Assembly (NCBI GenBank): GCA_902623255.1 | Contig: CACNSY010000013.1 | Location: 1-32,027 of the forward strand | From: an uncultured Alphaproteobacteria bacterium | GTDB taxonomy: Bacteria > Pseudomonadota > Alphaproteobacteria > HIMB59 > GCA-002718135 | Length of the DNA stretch: 32,027 bases | Reading direction: 5' to 3' | In this document: one piece after another, positions 25,003 to 32,027 of the stretch | Layout of the letters: each line of letters starts with the position of its first letter | Numbering within the stretch: position 1 is the stretch's first letter | Position numbers and translations under genes: made by a program | The notes under the pieces: model-generated | Database searches by the model: none | Told to the model about the DNA's origin: nothing | Seen by the model: only the letters and a program-made list of their open reading frames with translations

Positions 25003-25033
25003 CTTGTTATGGCCTGCGGGGCAGCCTAACGGG
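25003..25033 (+). ncRNA. Structured 5' leader hairpin of rpmI-rplT (candidate L20/L35 autoregulatory element)
   Basis: A GC-rich island in AT-rich sequence folds as an irregular hairpin. CTTGTTA (25003-25009) pairs with TAACGGG (25027-25033), with two G-U pairs. After a bulged T25010, GGC (25011-25013) pairs with GCC (25024-25026). After a bulged C25014, TGC (25015-25017) pairs with GCA (25021-25023), closing on a GGG loop. That makes 13 pairs with two single-base bulges. L20 is known to repress rpmI-rplT through leader RNA in other bacteria; equivalence here is inferred. The rpmI Shine-Dalgarno lies 15 bases downstream. Confidence 0.5.
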
Positions 25034-25047
25034 TAAACTTATAATAT

Positions 25048-25053
25048 AGGAGA
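25048..25053 (+). promoter_or_regulatory. Shine-Dalgarno of rpmI
   Basis: AGGAGA ends 5 bases before the rpmI ATG. It is one of the clearest Shine-Dalgarno sequences in the window, in keeping with high expression of a ribosomal protein gene. Confidence 0.75.
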
Positions 25054-25058
25054 TAGTA

Positions 25059-25259
25059 ATGCCCAAGCTTAAAACTAAAAGTAGTTTAAAAAAAAGATTT
25101 TCTAGAACAGGTACTGGTAAAATTAAATTTAAACCTGCTGGAAAGAGACATGGAATGAGTAAACGTTCCAATAAATTTATTCGTAACACTAAAAGATCTG
25201 CAATTATGTCACCAGGTGACTCTGCTTTGATTGATCATATGTTACCATACAACAAGTAA
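25059..25259 (+). CDS. rpmI: 50S ribosomal protein L35
   Basis: The 66-residue basic protein begins [14 protein letters not shown] and contains [20 protein letters not shown], the standard L35 core, with normal family length (about 64-67 residues). L35 is a late-assembling 50S protein. The position between infC and rplT is the conserved bacterial order. The start is set by the AGGAGA at 25048-25053. A promoter and a structured leader precede it; rplT follows after 10 bases. Confidence 0.97.
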   Translation: MPKLKTKSSLKKRFSRTGTGKIKFKPAGKRHGMSKRSNKFIRNTKRSAIMSPGDSALIDHMLPYNK

Positions 25260-25269
25260 GGGGAAATCA

Positions 25270-25623
25270 ATGGCAAGAGTATCACGCGGTGTTACAGCAA
25301 GAGCTAGACACAAAAAAGTAATTAAAAGAGCAAAAGGTTATTACGGTAGAAGAAAAAATGTTTTTCGTGTTGCTGTGCAGGCTGTCGAAAGAGGCATGCA
25401 ATATGCTTATAGAGATCGTAAAAAAAGAAAAAGTGATTTTAGGGGTTTATGGATTCAAAGAATCAATGCTGGTGTTCGACTTCATGGTTTAACATATTCG
25501 CAATTTATATCTGGTCTTAAAAAATCATCTATTGAAATAGATAGAAAGATTTTAGCGGATCTTGCAGTTAACCAGCCAGAGGCTTTTAAAGCTTTAGTCA
25601 ATAAAGCTCAATCTGCTAGATAA
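25270..25623 (+). CDS. rplT: 50S ribosomal protein L20
   Basis: The 117-residue protein starts [20 protein letters not shown] and continues with [15 protein letters not shown] and [20 protein letters not shown], the unmistakable L20 sequence. L20 binds 23S rRNA early in 50S assembly and, in several bacteria, represses its own operon. The frame is open further upstream to 25231, but the ATG at 25270 fits the family length and is preceded by AAGGGG at 25258-25263; the longer form would overlap rpmI. pheS follows after 29 bases. Confidence 0.97.
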   Translation: MARVSRGVTARARHKKVIKRAKGYYGRRKNVFRVAVQAVERGMQYAYRDRKKRKSDFRGLWIQRINAGVRLHGLTYSQFISGLKKSSIEIDRKILADLAVNQPEAFKALVNKAQSAR

Positions 25624-25652
25624 TTTTAATTAATAAAATATAATAGATATTG

Positions 25653-26711
25653 ATGGCATTTGCTGAAAATAAAATTGATGTTCTAAAAAAAATTAAAGCT
25701 TCAAAATCCTTCGAAGATTTAGAAAAACTTCGATTATATTATTTAGGTAAAAAAGGATTAATACCTGAAGCTTTAAAAGGATTAGGTTCTTTGTCGATTG
25801 AAGAAAAAAAATCGAAAGGACAGGAATTAAATATTATTAAAAAAGAAATTGAAGAAAGTATTAAAAACCAAAGAATAGAAATTGAAAATATTGAAATTTC
25901 AAACAGGATTAATTTAGAATCAATTGATGTTACTCTACCACCTAATATTTCTGAAAAAGGAAAAATACACCCAATTAGTCAAACAATATTTAATATTATA
26001 GAAATTTTTGGAAATTTAAATTATGCAGTGGAAACAGGTCCAGATATAGAAACAGATTTTAATAATTTTACAGCTTTAAATATTCCAGAACATCATCCAG
26101 CAAGAGAAATGCAGGATACTTTTTATGTTCAGGATAATGGAGACAAAAATGTTCTTCGAACCCATACCAGTCCTGTTCAAGTGAGAACTATGCTCAACAC
26201 AAAACCACCTATTAAAATTATTGTGCCTGGCAGAACTTATAGAAGTGACTCAGATGCTACACATGCTCCTATGTTTCATCAGGTAGAAGGCTTAGTCGTT
26301 GATAAAAGTTCAACTATGGTTGATTTAAAATCAACACTCGTTTCATTCTTAGAAGAATTTTTCGAAGTAAAAAACTTACAATACCGGTTTCGCCCTAGTT
26401 ATTTTCCTTTCACCGAGCCTAGTGCAGAAATGGATGTAGCTTATACCAAAGTAAATAATAAAATAAAAATTGGTGAAGGAGATAAATGGTTAGAAATATT
26501 GGGTTGTGGAATGGTCAATCCTATAGTTTTAGATAATTGTAATATTGATTCAAAACAGTATCAGGGTTTTGCTTTTGGAATGGGAATTGAGCGTTTGTCG
26601 ATGCTTAAATATGGTATTACAGATTTAAGGAGTTTTTTTGATCCAAATTATAGATGGTTGGATCATTATGGTTTTAGTATTTTAGATAATCAAACACGAT
26701 CAGGGCTATAA
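25653..26711 (+). CDS. pheS: Phenylalanyl-tRNA synthetase alpha subunit
   Basis: PheS is the catalytic subunit of the alpha2-beta2 class II synthetase that charges tRNA-Phe. The 352-residue protein has an N-terminal coiled-coil part (about residues 1-85) that contacts tRNA. Class II motif 1 lies around HPISQTIFNIIEIF (106-119), motif 2 at GRTYRSDSDATHAPMFHQVE (193-212) and motif 3 at GFAFGMGIERLSML (305-318). A TTG lies just upstream in frame, but the ATG at 25653 is the better start. It abuts pheT exactly. No Phe-rich leader peptide of the E. coli attenuator type is seen in the 29 bases before it. Confidence 0.96.
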   Translation: MAFAENKIDVLKKIKASKSFEDLEKLRLYYLGKKGLIPEALKGLGSLSIEEKKSKGQELNIIKKEIEESIKNQRIEIENIEISNRINLESIDVTLPPNISEKGKIHPISQTIFNIIEIFGNLNYAVETGPDIETDFNNFTALNIPEHHPAREMQDTFYVQDNGDKNVLRTHTSPVQVRTMLNTKPPIKIIVPGRTYRSDSDATHAPMFHQVEGLVVDKSSTMVDLKSTLVSFLEEFFEVKNLQYRFRPSYFPFTEPSAEMDVAYTKVNNKIKIGEGDKWLEILGCGMVNPIVLDNCNIDSKQYQGFAFGMGIERLSMLKYGITDLRSFFDPNYRWLDHYGFSILDNQTRSGL

Positions 26712-29102
26712 ATGAAATTTACATTAGACTGGCTAAAAGATCATTTAGATACTTCTGAAAATTTAAATGCCATAACAGATACTTTAACCAATATTGGTTT
26801 AGAGATTGAAAGTGTAGAAGATAAATCAGAAATATTTAAGAATTTTACAGTAGCTAAAGTTTTAAAAGCAGAAAAACATCCTGATGCAGATAAGCTTAAG
26901 GTATGTCAGGTTGAAACAATAAATGGAAATTTTCAAGTTGTTTGTGGTGCTCCAAATGCAAGACAAGGGATGCTAGGGATTTTTGCACCAGAAAATAGTT
27001 ATATTCCTGGTACAGACTTACATTTAAAAAAAACCAAAATAAGAGGAGTTGAGTCTTGTGGAATGCTTGTATCAGAAAGAGAGATGGGTATTTCTGACGA
27101 ACACGATGGAATTATTGAAATAAAAGATAATTATAAAATTGGTGATTTATTTAGTAAAATTTTTCCAATAGATGAACCAGTTATTGAAATTAATTTAACA
27201 CCAAATAGATCTGACTGTTTATCGGTTAGAGGTATCGCAAGGGATTTAGCAGCAGCAGGAATTGGTAAATTAAAAGACTTAAATTATAAAAAATCAAAAG
27301 AATCATTCAAAAGCCCAATTACGTGGAAAAAAGAATTTCAAAATAATAATCTATGTCCTGGAGTAGCAGGTCGATATTTCAAAAATGTCAAAAATGTAGA
27401 AAGCCCTAAATGGCTTCAAGATAGATTAACTGCAATTGGGTTAAGACCCATTTCAGCTCTTGTTGACATTACAAATTATATTACCTTTGACTTAGGAAGA
27501 CCGCTTCATGTTTACGATGCTGATAAAGTGTCAGGCAATTTAACAATGCGATTAGCCAACAAAAATGAGGAATGTTTAGCATTAAATGAAGTTAATTATA
27601 AATGTGACAGTGACATGATTGTAATTTCTGACGACGAAAAAAAACTTCATGGAATTGGTGGAGTTATGGGCGGTCTCGATAGTGGTTGTAGTATGGAGAC
27701 TAAAAATGTTTTTCTAGAAGTTGCGTTATTTGATCCCATTTCTGTAACTAAAACTGGAAGAAAACTAAATCTTCAAAGTGATGCGCGTTACCGTTTTGAA
27801 AGAGGGATTGATACTGATTCTATCTATTGGGGTGTAGATGCAGCAACTCAAATGATTTTGAAATTATGTGGAGGAGAAGTAAGTGAGTTCGTTTCTTCAG
27901 AAATTAATATAGAAAAAAATAAACCATTTATTTTTGACACAAATAAAATCAAGACCTTTGGTGGAATAGAAATCAATAATAAGGAACAGAAAAAAATCTT
28001 AGCTTCACTTGGTTTTTCTGTTAATGAAAAAAATTCAAAATTTGAAATTCAAAGCCCTACTTTTAGACCAGATATTGTTGGTGAGGCAGATATCGTCGAA
28101 GAAATAATTAGAATTTATGGTTATAATAAAATTCCTTTAAAAAAAGTAACTAATCAAGAAGAAAAAAAGCAGATTTTAAATACCAAAACAAAAACTTTTT
28201 ATAAAAGCAAAAAAACTATAGCTCTTAATGGATATTCTGAAGTTGTAACATGGTCATTTATGGATGAAAAAAAAGCAAAAATTATTTCTGATGATATAAT
28301 TAGTTTAAAAAATCCAATAAGTACCGATTTGAACACAATGAGACCATCAACACTTCCAAATTTATTAGAAGCAATCAATCAAAATAAAGCTAGAATGTAC
28401 TTGAGAGCGAAAATATTTGAAGTAGGTCCAAATTTTTCTAAATCATTATTAGACCAACAAGAAAATGTTGCTACTGCTATAGCTTATGGCTCATCGGATG
28501 AGCAAAACTGGTTATCAAATAAAAAAAATATTGATATCTTTAGTATAAAGGCTGACTTATTTTCTATTTTATCAAACTTAAATGTGCCAATAGATAATTT
28601 GTTATATGAAAAACTTGCAGGTCAAATTTATCATCCTGGTAAATCATCTTCTTTGAGACTTGGTAAAAACAAAATAGCTAATTTTGGAGAGTTGCATCCA
28701 ATTTTATTAAAAACAATGGATGTTAATTTTAAGGTATTTGGTTTTGAAATATATTTGGAAAATATTTCACAATTTCAAGAAAATAAATCTTCCTCTAAAG
28801 GTGGTTTTGCTAATAATCCTTATCAAATGGTTGAAAGAGATTTTGCCTTTCTATTTCCAAAAGATGTTAAGGCTATTGAGATAATTAAAAAAGTAAAAAA
28901 AATAGATAAAAATATAATTCAAAATGTAACAATATTTGATGTTTATGATGGCGATAAACTTCCAGAAAATAAAAAAAGTATTGCCTTTAGGGTATTATTG
29001 CAACCTCAAGATAAAACATTCAACGATCAAGAGATTGAGGAATTATCAAATAAAATAATAGACGAAATATCTAAATCACTTAATGCTTCTATAAGAAACT
29101 AA
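26712..29102 (+). CDS. pheT: Phenylalanyl-tRNA synthetase beta subunit
   Basis: PheT is the large subunit of PheRS, providing editing of mis-charged tyrosine and tRNA binding. The 796-residue protein has the usual order. The N-terminal tRNA_bind (OB-fold) domain includes [13 protein letters not shown] (56-68) and VCGAPNA (77-83). The B3/B4 editing domain includes [21 protein letters not shown] and GVMGG. The B5 domain ends in [17 protein letters not shown] catalytic-like core follows, and a C-terminal FDX-ACB domain runs from about residue 700 ([15 protein letters not shown]). Length is normal. Its TAA stop shares a base with the lepA ATG (TAATG junction). Confidence 0.96.
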   Translation: MKFTLDWLKDHLDTSENLNAITDTLTNIGLEIESVEDKSEIFKNFTVAKVLKAEKHPDADKLKVCQVETINGNFQVVCGAPNARQGMLGIFAPENSYIPGTDLHLKKTKIRGVESCGMLVSEREMGISDEHDGIIEIKDNYKIGDLFSKIFPIDEPVIEINLTPNRSDCLSVRGIARDLAAAGIGKLKDLNYKKSKESFKSPITWKKEFQNNNLCPGVAGRYFKNVKNVESPKWLQDRLTAIGLRPISALVDITNYITFDLGRPLHVYDADKVSGNLTMRLANKNEECLALNEVNYKCDSDMIVISDDEKKLHGIGGVMGGLDSGCSMETKNVFLEVALFDPISVTKTGRKLNLQSDARYRFERGIDTDSIYWGVDAATQMILKLCGGEVSEFVSSEINIEKNKPFIFDTNKIKTFGGIEINNKEQKKILASLGFSVNEKNSKFEIQSPTFRPDIVGEADIVEEIIRIYGYNKIPLKKVTNQEEKKQILNTKTKTFYKSKKTIALNGYSEVVTWSFMDEKKAKIISDDIISLKNPISTDLNTMRPSTLPNLLEAINQNKARMYLRAKIFEVGPNFSKSLLDQQENVATAIAYGSSDEQNWLSNKKNIDIFSIKADLFSILSNLNVPIDNLLYEKLAGQIYHPGKSSSLRLGKNKIANFGELHPILLKTMDVNFKVFGFEIYLENISQFQENKSSSKGGFANNPYQMVERDFAFLFPKDVKAIEIIKKVKKIDKNIIQNVTIFDVYDGDKLPENKKSIAFRVLLQPQDKTFNDQEIEELSNKIIDEISKSLNASIRN

Positions 29103-30904
29103 TGACAGAACTTAGTTCTATTCGTAATTTCTCAATTGTTGCTCACATAGATCATGGAAAATCAACATTAGCAGATAGATTAATACAGTTTTGTGGTGGT
29201 TTAACTGATAGAGAGATGAAAGAGCAGGTTCTAGATTCAATGGAATTAGAAAGAGAAAGAGGCATTACAATAAAAGCTCAAACAGTTAGACTTTCTTATA
29301 AATCAAATGATGGCAAGACTTACATACTTAATATTATGGATACTCCTGGTCATGTGGATTTTTCTTATGAGGTATCTAGATCATTAGCAGCATGTGAGGG
29401 ATCTTTATTAATTGTAGATTCTACACAGGGTGTTGAGGCTCAAACATTAGCTAATGCGTATCAAGCAATTAATAATGATCATGAAATTTTGCCCGTCCTA
29501 AATAAAATTGATCTTCCTTCTTCTGAGCCAGATAAGATAAAATCACAAATTGAAGATGTTCTTGGCATTGAAACAGACAATGCTTCCCTTGTTTCGGCAA
29601 AAACAGGTGTAGGAATAGAAGATTTATTAAATAAAATCATAACACTTCTTCCTTCTCCATCAGGTGAAATAAGTAAAGAATTGAAATGTATGTTAGTTGA
29701 TAGTTGGTATGACAGCTATCTTGGTGTTGTAGTACTTGTAAGAGTTATAAATGGAGAGTTAAAAAAAGGTCAGAAAATAAGATTTATGGCAACAGGTGCC
29801 ACATATACAATTGATAGAGTAGGGATATTTTCTCCTAAGGCAACTGAAGTAGATACACTTGGACCAGGAGAAATTGGGTTTATCAATTCGGGTATTAAAA
29901 GTGTTTCTGATTGTAAAGTTGGTGACACAATAACAGACGATAAACTTCCAACTGATGAAGTTCTTCCCGGTTTTAAACCATCGCAACCAGTTGTTTTTTG
30001 TGGAATGTTTCCTGTCGACTCAGATGATTATGAACATATGCGTGATAGTATGGCTAAACTTGCATTAAATGATTCAAGTTTTTCTTATGAACCAGAAGTA
30101 AGTCCTGCATTAGGTTATGGTTTTCGCTGTGGTTTTTTAGGTTTATTGCATTTAGAAATTATTAGAGACCGCTTTGAAAGAGAATTTAATTTAGAACTTG
30201 TAACTACCGCCCCATCAGTTGTTTATAAAATTTTGATGAAAGATGGATCAACTATAAACCTTCATAATCCTACAGACATGCCAGATCCAGTAAAAGTTGA
30301 AAATATTTCTGAACCTTGGATAAAAGCTACAATAATAGTACCTGAAGAATTTTTAGGATCAGTTTTAGAACTTTGTACTTCTAAAAGAGGTATTCAACTA
30401 AATATGAGTTATGCTGGCAATAGACCTTTAGTTGAATATAAACTTCCACTTAACGAAGTTGTTTTTGATTTTTATGACAGATTAAAATCCATTACAAAAG
30501 GATATGCAAGTTTTGATTATGAAATAACTGGATATGAAGTTAACAACTTAGTTAAGGTAGGTATACTTATAAATGGAGACCCAGTAGACGCACTTTCTTT
30601 AATAGTGCATAAAGACAGATCTGAACAAAGGGGCAGAGCTTTATGTGAAAGATTAAAAGATCTTATACCAAGACAACAATTTAAAGTAGCAATTCAAGCT
30701 GCTATAGGTGGAAAGGTGATTGCTAGAGAAACAGTAGCCTCTTTTAGAAAAGATGTTACACAAAAACTTTATGGTGGAGATGTAACTAGAAAAAATAAAC
30801 TTTTGGATAAACAAAAAAAAGGTAAAAAAAGAATGAGACAATTTGGGAAAGTTGATATCCCTCAAAACACATTTTTAAATGCTTTAAAAATGAATAATAA
30901 TTAA
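29102..30904 (+). CDS. lepA: Elongation factor 4 (LepA GTPase)
   Basis: LepA is a translational GTPase related to EF-G that acts on the ribosome during initiation, assembly or stress-related back-translocation; its exact role is debated. The 600-residue protein has G1 AHIDHGKST (14-22), switch region RGITI (53-57), G3 DTPGH (80-84) and G4 NKID (134-137). Further on it has the EF-G-like domains and a basic C-terminal domain unique to LepA ([20 protein letters not shown]). It lies directly behind pheT with a 1-base overlap and converges on the membrane-protein gene, sharing a TTAA that supplies both stop codons. Confidence 0.97.
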   Translation: MTELSSIRNFSIVAHIDHGKSTLADRLIQFCGGLTDREMKEQVLDSMELERERGITIKAQTVRLSYKSNDGKTYILNIMDTPGHVDFSYEVSRSLAACEGSLLIVDSTQGVEAQTLANAYQAINNDHEILPVLNKIDLPSSEPDKIKSQIEDVLGIETDNASLVSAKTGVGIEDLLNKIITLLPSPSGEISKELKCMLVDSWYDSYLGVVVLVRVINGELKKGQKIRFMATGATYTIDRVGIFSPKATEVDTLGPGEIGFINSGIKSVSDCKVGDTITDDKLPTDEVLPGFKPSQPVVFCGMFPVDSDDYEHMRDSMAKLALNDSSFSYEPEVSPALGYGFRCGFLGLLHLEIIRDRFEREFNLELVTTAPSVVYKILMKDGSTINLHNPTDMPDPVKVENISEPWIKATIIVPEEFLGSVLELCTSKRGIQLNMSYAGNRPLVEYKLPLNEVVFDFYDRLKSITKGYASFDYEITGYEVNNLVKVGILINGDPVDALSLIVHKDRSEQRGRALCERLKDLIPRQQFKVAIQAAIGGKVIARETVASFRKDVTQKLYGGDVTRKNKLLDKQKKGKKRMRQFGKVDIPQNTFLNALKMNNN

Positions 30905-32027
30905 ATTTCTTTTCTCTCTAATAATTCACCCTGATTTATTGGAGGCCAAATATCATAACGTTCCATATACCAGTCTAATCTAATTATATTTTCAAATATA
31001 AAGTATATAAATACTATAATTAAAATTATTCTTGAATATTTTAAAATAAATTGAAAATTATTTTTGATCATATAAAGCCATAAAGGCAGTGATAAAAATA
31101 TTATTATGAATAGATTGTAGAATATTCCAAATCTATAAGCAGGTGCAAAGAAAAACCAAATTAAATTACAAATAAATATTAATAATAGTAAAAATTTATA
31201 ATTATTTTCAAAATATATATTTTTTAAAAAGTTTATTATAAGTGCTTTGTTATCTTTTTTATTAAAATAAATATATAGGAAAGGAAATAATAATATAACT
31301 AAATAAATAAAATATGTTTCTAACATTTTAGTTGAATGATTTTCAAACCATATAATTATCCAGTTTAAATTATTTAATTTCATAGAGGCACTTTGATCAC
31401 CTTTAGCAAATGATTCAATTATGTAAATTTCATTTATTGCTAAATCAGTATTTGAAAAACATGTAATTGTTATTGGCCAAACTAAACAACCACTAATCAC
31501 ATAGTTTTGAAATAACCATAACATTGGAATTATACAAATAAGAAAAAATAAATAATAATTTAGTTCGCGATATCTAATTTTGAAAAATAATAAAATTAAA
31601 AACAAAAAAACAAGGGCGTTTGATATTTTTATTATTATTGCAAATTGACAAAAAAGTAGTGTAATTAAGAAAATATTATTTATTTTATCATTAGATTTTT
31701 CAAATATTTTATTAGTTATTAAAATTATAATATAAATAGAGACAATTACACCTGGTATATCAGTACCTAAGTCTTTTAATTTTGTTAAAATTCCTAAAAA
31801 GAAAATTAAACAAAAAAAAGAAATTATAGATAAATAATGTTTATTCTTTTGTATCATTGTTCTTGATAAATTTGTAAAATCGTAAACAGATATAGAAAAA
31901 AACAAGGATGAAAGAATAAATAGAGTACTGCTAAAAAAACTTAATGTATAAATAGAATTTAAAAATAACCAGTGTGAATTATAACTTATCCTTCTGTGGT
32001 GTAAAATTTCAAATAAATTTTTCTCTT
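30901..32027 (-). CDS. Polytopic membrane protein, N-terminus beyond window (possibly DUF8201/LIC_10190-like)
   Basis: An ATG-less start could be put at the TTG at 31903-31905 (334 residues), but the same frame stays open without a stop to the right edge, so about 374 C-terminal residues are visible. The added part includes [20 protein letters not shown], which looks like genuine protein. The protein is strongly hydrophobic with roughly eight to ten membrane segments. The H-x-R-x-S/G-Y-N-S-x-W block, a later TDIPGVIV and [20 protein letters not shown] recall the DUF8201/LIC_10190 group of membrane proteins found with surface-polysaccharide genes. That family assignment is from memory and tentative. 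It converges on lepA with a 4-base overlap. Function unknown. Confidence 0.65.
   Translation of the reverse strand, partial: EKNLFEILHHRRISYNSHWLFLNSIYTLSFFSSTLFILSSLFFSISVYDFTNLSRTMIQKNKHYLSIISFFCLIFFLGILTKLKDLGTDIPGVIVSIYIIILITNKIFEKSNDKINNIFLITLLFCQFAIIIKISNALVFLFLILLFFKIRYRELNYYLFFLICIIPMLWLFQNYVISGCLVWPITITCFSNTDLAINEIYIIESFAKGDQSASMKLNNLNWIIIWFENHSTKMLETYFIYLVILLFPFLYIYFNKKDNKALIINFLKNIYFENNYKFLLLLIFICNLIWFFFAPAYRFGIFYNLFIIIFLSLPLWLYMIKNNFQFILKYSRIILIIVFIYFIFENIIRLDWYMERYDIWPPINQGELLERKEI

Noticed and set aside
25009..25029. Six-codon ORF (M-A-C-G-A-A-stop) inside the rpmI leader hairpin
   Set aside because: It lacks a Shine-Dalgarno and overlaps the paired bases; the hairpin explains the GC-rich sequence better than a leader peptide does.
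25231..25269. N-terminal extension of rplT in the same frame
   Set aside because: It would overlap rpmI and add 13 residues foreign to L20; the ATG at 25270 with AAGGGG before it fits the family.
25624..25652. Possible pheST attenuator between rplT and pheS
   Set aside because: The 29-base spacer has no Phe codon run, hairpin or U-tract.
31903..31905. TTG as the true start of the right-edge membrane protein
   Set aside because: The frame is open further upstream to the window edge and encodes plausible protein, so this codon is most likely internal.
1..32027. CRISPR array, insertion sequence, prophage, tRNA or rRNA genes
   Set aside because: No spaced direct repeats, transposase or integrase motifs, or cloverleaf/rRNA-like GC-rich stretches were seen on either strand.

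Overview
The window is AT-rich (clearly below 35 % G+C by eye) and almost entirely coding. Genes abut or overlap, and no gene-free stretch is longer than about 155 bases. The gene order (trxA, folC, accD, trpABF, pyrF, ihfB, rpsA, cmk, aroA, then lptB, lptA, lptC, kdsD and an RNase D-like gene), an NDUFA9-like oxidoreductase and the Lys/Asn/Ile-rich proteins point to a genome-streamlined alphaproteobacterium. A SAR11 (Pelagibacterales) relative is the most likely source. That assignment is inferred from synteny and composition, not from a marker-gene search.

Layout. 1-194: the C-terminal end of a MurU-like nucleotidyltransferase, followed directly by trxA (241-561). 556-13421: fifteen minus-strand genes running rnd-like > kdsD > lptC > lptA > lptB > aroA > cmk > rpsA > ihfB > pyrF > trpF > trpB > trpA > accD > folC, with gaps of at most 5 bases or overlaps of up to 11 bases. 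This joins the LPS-transport and Kdo genes with the shikimate, CMP, translation, pyrimidine, tryptophan, fatty-acid and folate genes, and looks like one very long transcription unit. 13484-20463: plus-strand NDUFA9-like gene, then gltD and gltB (NADPH glutamate synthase). 20460-24262: a more variable-looking patch with an ABHD10-like alpha/beta hydrolase, a GT4 glycosyltransferase and two convergent GT9 (heptosyltransferase-like) genes, probably making surface sugar. 24417-30904: plus-strand translation cluster infC-rpmI-rplT-pheS-pheT-lepA. 30901-32027: a minus-strand polytopic membrane protein that runs off the right edge.

How the genes fit together. LptC, LptA and LptB carry LPS outward, KdsD supplies the Kdo precursor, and the glycosyltransferases probably decorate LPS or another glycan. 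AroA and TrpF/B/A lie on the chorismate-to-tryptophan route. GltBD is the main glutamate-forming step. Cmk and PyrF serve pyrimidine nucleotides.

I found no CRISPR array, insertion sequence, integrase, tRNA or rRNA, and no evidence of a wholly new system. The observations most worth checking are: a bulged GC-rich hairpin directly behind a plausible promoter ahead of rpmI-rplT (candidate ribosomal-protein leader); overlap of stop codons at all four convergent junctions; the murU-trxA junction where many alphaproteobacteria carry addB-addA; and the membrane protein at the right edge, whose reading frame continues beyond the apparent TTG start.
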